A DNA stretch of 5,900 nucleotides from an uncultured Collinsella sp. (GTDB taxonomy: Bacteria > Actinomycetota > Coriobacteriia > Coriobacteriales > Coriobacteriaceae), in assembly GCA_902493915.1 (NCBI GenBank), contig CABUQY010000092.1, positions 1 through 5,900 of the forward strand. Reading direction: 5' to 3'. Shown piece after piece: positions 4,689-5,900 of this stretch (within the stretch, counting starts at the first letter, position 1; the number at the start of each line of letters is the position of its first letter). The notes below the pieces were generated by a model. That model had not been told where the DNA came from. It saw only the letters and a program-made list of their open reading frames with translations, and made no database searches. The position numbers and the translations under genes were made by a program.

Positions 4689-5900
4689 CTAATTCAAGTT
4701 GAGATGGACCAAAAGAGCTTCGCGATCGTTGGGAATGTTGTCTTCGATCACGGCGTCGAGGGCGGAGTTGAGAAGCTGCCCCAGTTCCGGCCCGGGCTTG
4801 ACTCCAGCACGGATCAGGTCGCCGCCGTTGAAGGCGAGCATCTTGAGCGTATAGGGCTCCCCCGCCCTCAGCAGCTCGTGCGCCATCGCGCGCATCTCCT
4901 CAATCGTCTCAACGTAATAGAAGCACGACGGGGCCTTGCCAAGTGTGTCGGCACGCTTAAGGTCCATGAGCTCGTCAATCAGGCGGGCCGTGTCGACGCC
5001 CTCACCCGAAAGCGCGCGCATCATATTGAGCAGGCAGGAGCGCTCGGGGCGCAGCGGCTTGTCGTGATATTTGATGAGCAGGCACACGTCGCGCACCAGG
5101 TCGTGCGAGAGAGCCAGGCGATCCATAATGACGTGCGCTTTCTTGGCGCCGAGCTCGGGATGACCGTAGAAGTGTCCGCTGCCGGCGTGATCGACCGTAA
5201 AGCACTCGGGCTTGGAGACATCGTGCAAAAACGCCGCCCACATAAGGCTCGACGAGGGCGCGACGCCGTCGCACAGCGCAAGCTCCCCTGCCACCGTCAG
5301 CACACGGGCGATATGCTCGTAGACGTTAAACGCATGATAGACACTTCGCTGATCAAAGCCGCGACCCGCTGCCAACTCGGGCACAGAGGCACAGATGAGC
5401 TCGGGATAGCGAAGCATCGCGTCTCCCCCATGACCGGTCGAAAGAATGCCCTCGAGCTCAATACCCACACGCTCGCGCGCCACAGCATCGAGCAACGGCG
5501 CACACTCAGCAAGCGCGCGCTTTGTCTCGGGCTCAATCATAAAGTCCAGGCGGCAGGCAAAGCGTACCGCACGCAGCATGCGAAGGGCGTCCTCGTTAAA
5601 GCGACGCTTGGGATCGCCGACAGCGCGAATCAGCTTGCGCTCCAAGTCACCCTGGCCGTCGTAGCGGTCGACAAGCCCGCGCTCGGGATGCCAGGCCATG
5701 GCGTTGACGGTAAAGTCGCGGCGCGCCAGATCGTCCTCGAGCGAGGCGGCACGTTCCACACTCTGGGGATGGCGACCATCGGTGTAAAAGCCATCCAGAC
5801 GGTACGTGGTGACCTCGATACGCTCGCCATCGGAAATAGCCGTGATTCCGCCAAATTTAATGCCCGACTCCACAACCGCGATGCCGGCGGCCTCGAGCGC
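4689..5900 (-). CDS. cca: CCA tRNA nucleotidyltransferase (5' partial)
   Basis: This enzyme adds or repairs the 3'-CCA of tRNAs from CTP and ATP in the cytoplasm. Seen over 403 visible codons: the rest of the nucleotidyltransferase head domain with RRDFTVNAMAW (5691-5723), then the nucleotide-recognition and RNA-binding region with AVGDP, RRFNEDALRMLRAVRF and ELEGIL (about 5435-5630). Next comes an HD-type domain with VYEHI, the metal-ligand pair HD at 5220-5225 (FLHDVSKP) and KYHDKPLRP, and last a helical C-terminal part. The frame is open to the right edge; the residues before the GTG at 5873 (LEAAGIAV) continue the head-domain consensus, so that GTG is not the start. The GG..RD and DxD catalytic motifs lie outside the window. 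By family length (about 450-480 for HD-bearing forms) some 50-70 residues are missing. The gene is read toward tRNA-Glu. A plain poly(A) polymerase is the alternative, but the HD domain and Gram-positive setting favour the CCA enzyme. Confidence 0.93.
   Translation of the reverse strand, partial: ALEAAGIAVVESGIKFGGITAISDGERIEVTTYRLDGFYTDGRHPQSVERAASLEDDLARRDFTVNAMAWHPERGLVDRYDGQGDLERKLIRAVGDPKRRFNEDALRMLRAVRFACRLDFMIEPETKRALAECAPLLDAVARERVGIELEGILSTGHGGDAMLRYPELICASVPELAAGRGFDQRSVYHAFNVYEHIARVLTVAGELALCDGVAPSSSLMWAAFLHDVSKPECFTVDHAGSGHFYGHPELGAKKAHVIMDRLALSHDLVRDVCLLIKYHDKPLRPERSCLLNMMRALSGEGVDTARLIDELMDLKRADTLGKAPSCFYYVETIEEMRAMAHELLRAGEPYTLKMLAFNGGDLIRAGVKPGPELGQLLNSALDAVIEDNIPNDREALLVHLNLN

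Noticed and set aside
1..5900. CRISPR array, phage, toxin-antitoxin or retron-like system
   Set aside because: No regularly spaced direct repeats, reverse transcriptase, nuclease pair or structured non-coding RNA beyond the tRNA was seen on either strand.

Overview
The window looks like a high-GC Gram-positive chromosome. The gene content and style (CCA enzyme, tRNA-Glu, multi-pass flippase-like protein, TetR regulator, siderophore/cobalamin-type ABC genes) suggest a gut Coriobacteriia such as Collinsella. That is an impression from protein flavour, not a proven assignment.

Left part (1-2203, + strand): the 3' portion of an ABC importer operon. A FecCD/BtuC-family permease enters from the left edge. 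Its TAG stop is followed directly by the ATG of an ATPase gene. The ATPase is unusual: it has an N-terminal basic extension of about 60 residues, a T in place of the Q-loop glutamine, an ISDGQ signature, and an extra C-terminal domain of about 120 residues resembling the tail on some cobalamin/siderophore ATPases. The substrate-binding protein is not in the window.

Junction (2204-2298): directly after the ATPase stop, in the same frame, lie about 30 codons that read as a fragment of an IS3-family (IS150-like) OrfB transposase. This is the scar of a lost insertion sequence, lying between the importer operon and a convergent TetR gene.

Right part (2299-5900, all on the - strand): reading in the direction of transcription, the 5'-truncated CCA tRNA nucleotidyltransferase gene comes first, then a weak hairpin, then tRNA-Glu(CTC) with its own promoter and a strong intrinsic terminator, then an integral membrane protein of the LPG_synthase_TM/UPF0104 flippase-like family, then a TetR-family regulator. 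A perfect 7-10-7 inverted repeat upstream of tetR is a candidate operator. A perfect 6-3-6 inverted repeat overlaps the best -10 box of the membrane protein gene.

The right part looks like ordinary housekeeping chromosome; the left part looks like an accessory transport operon whose edge is marked by IS debris. No RNA-guided, phage or defence system was seen. The items most worth a second look are the IS relic, the ATPase architecture and the two palindromes. No stretch over 300 bases lacks a gene; the largest gap is about 150 bases.
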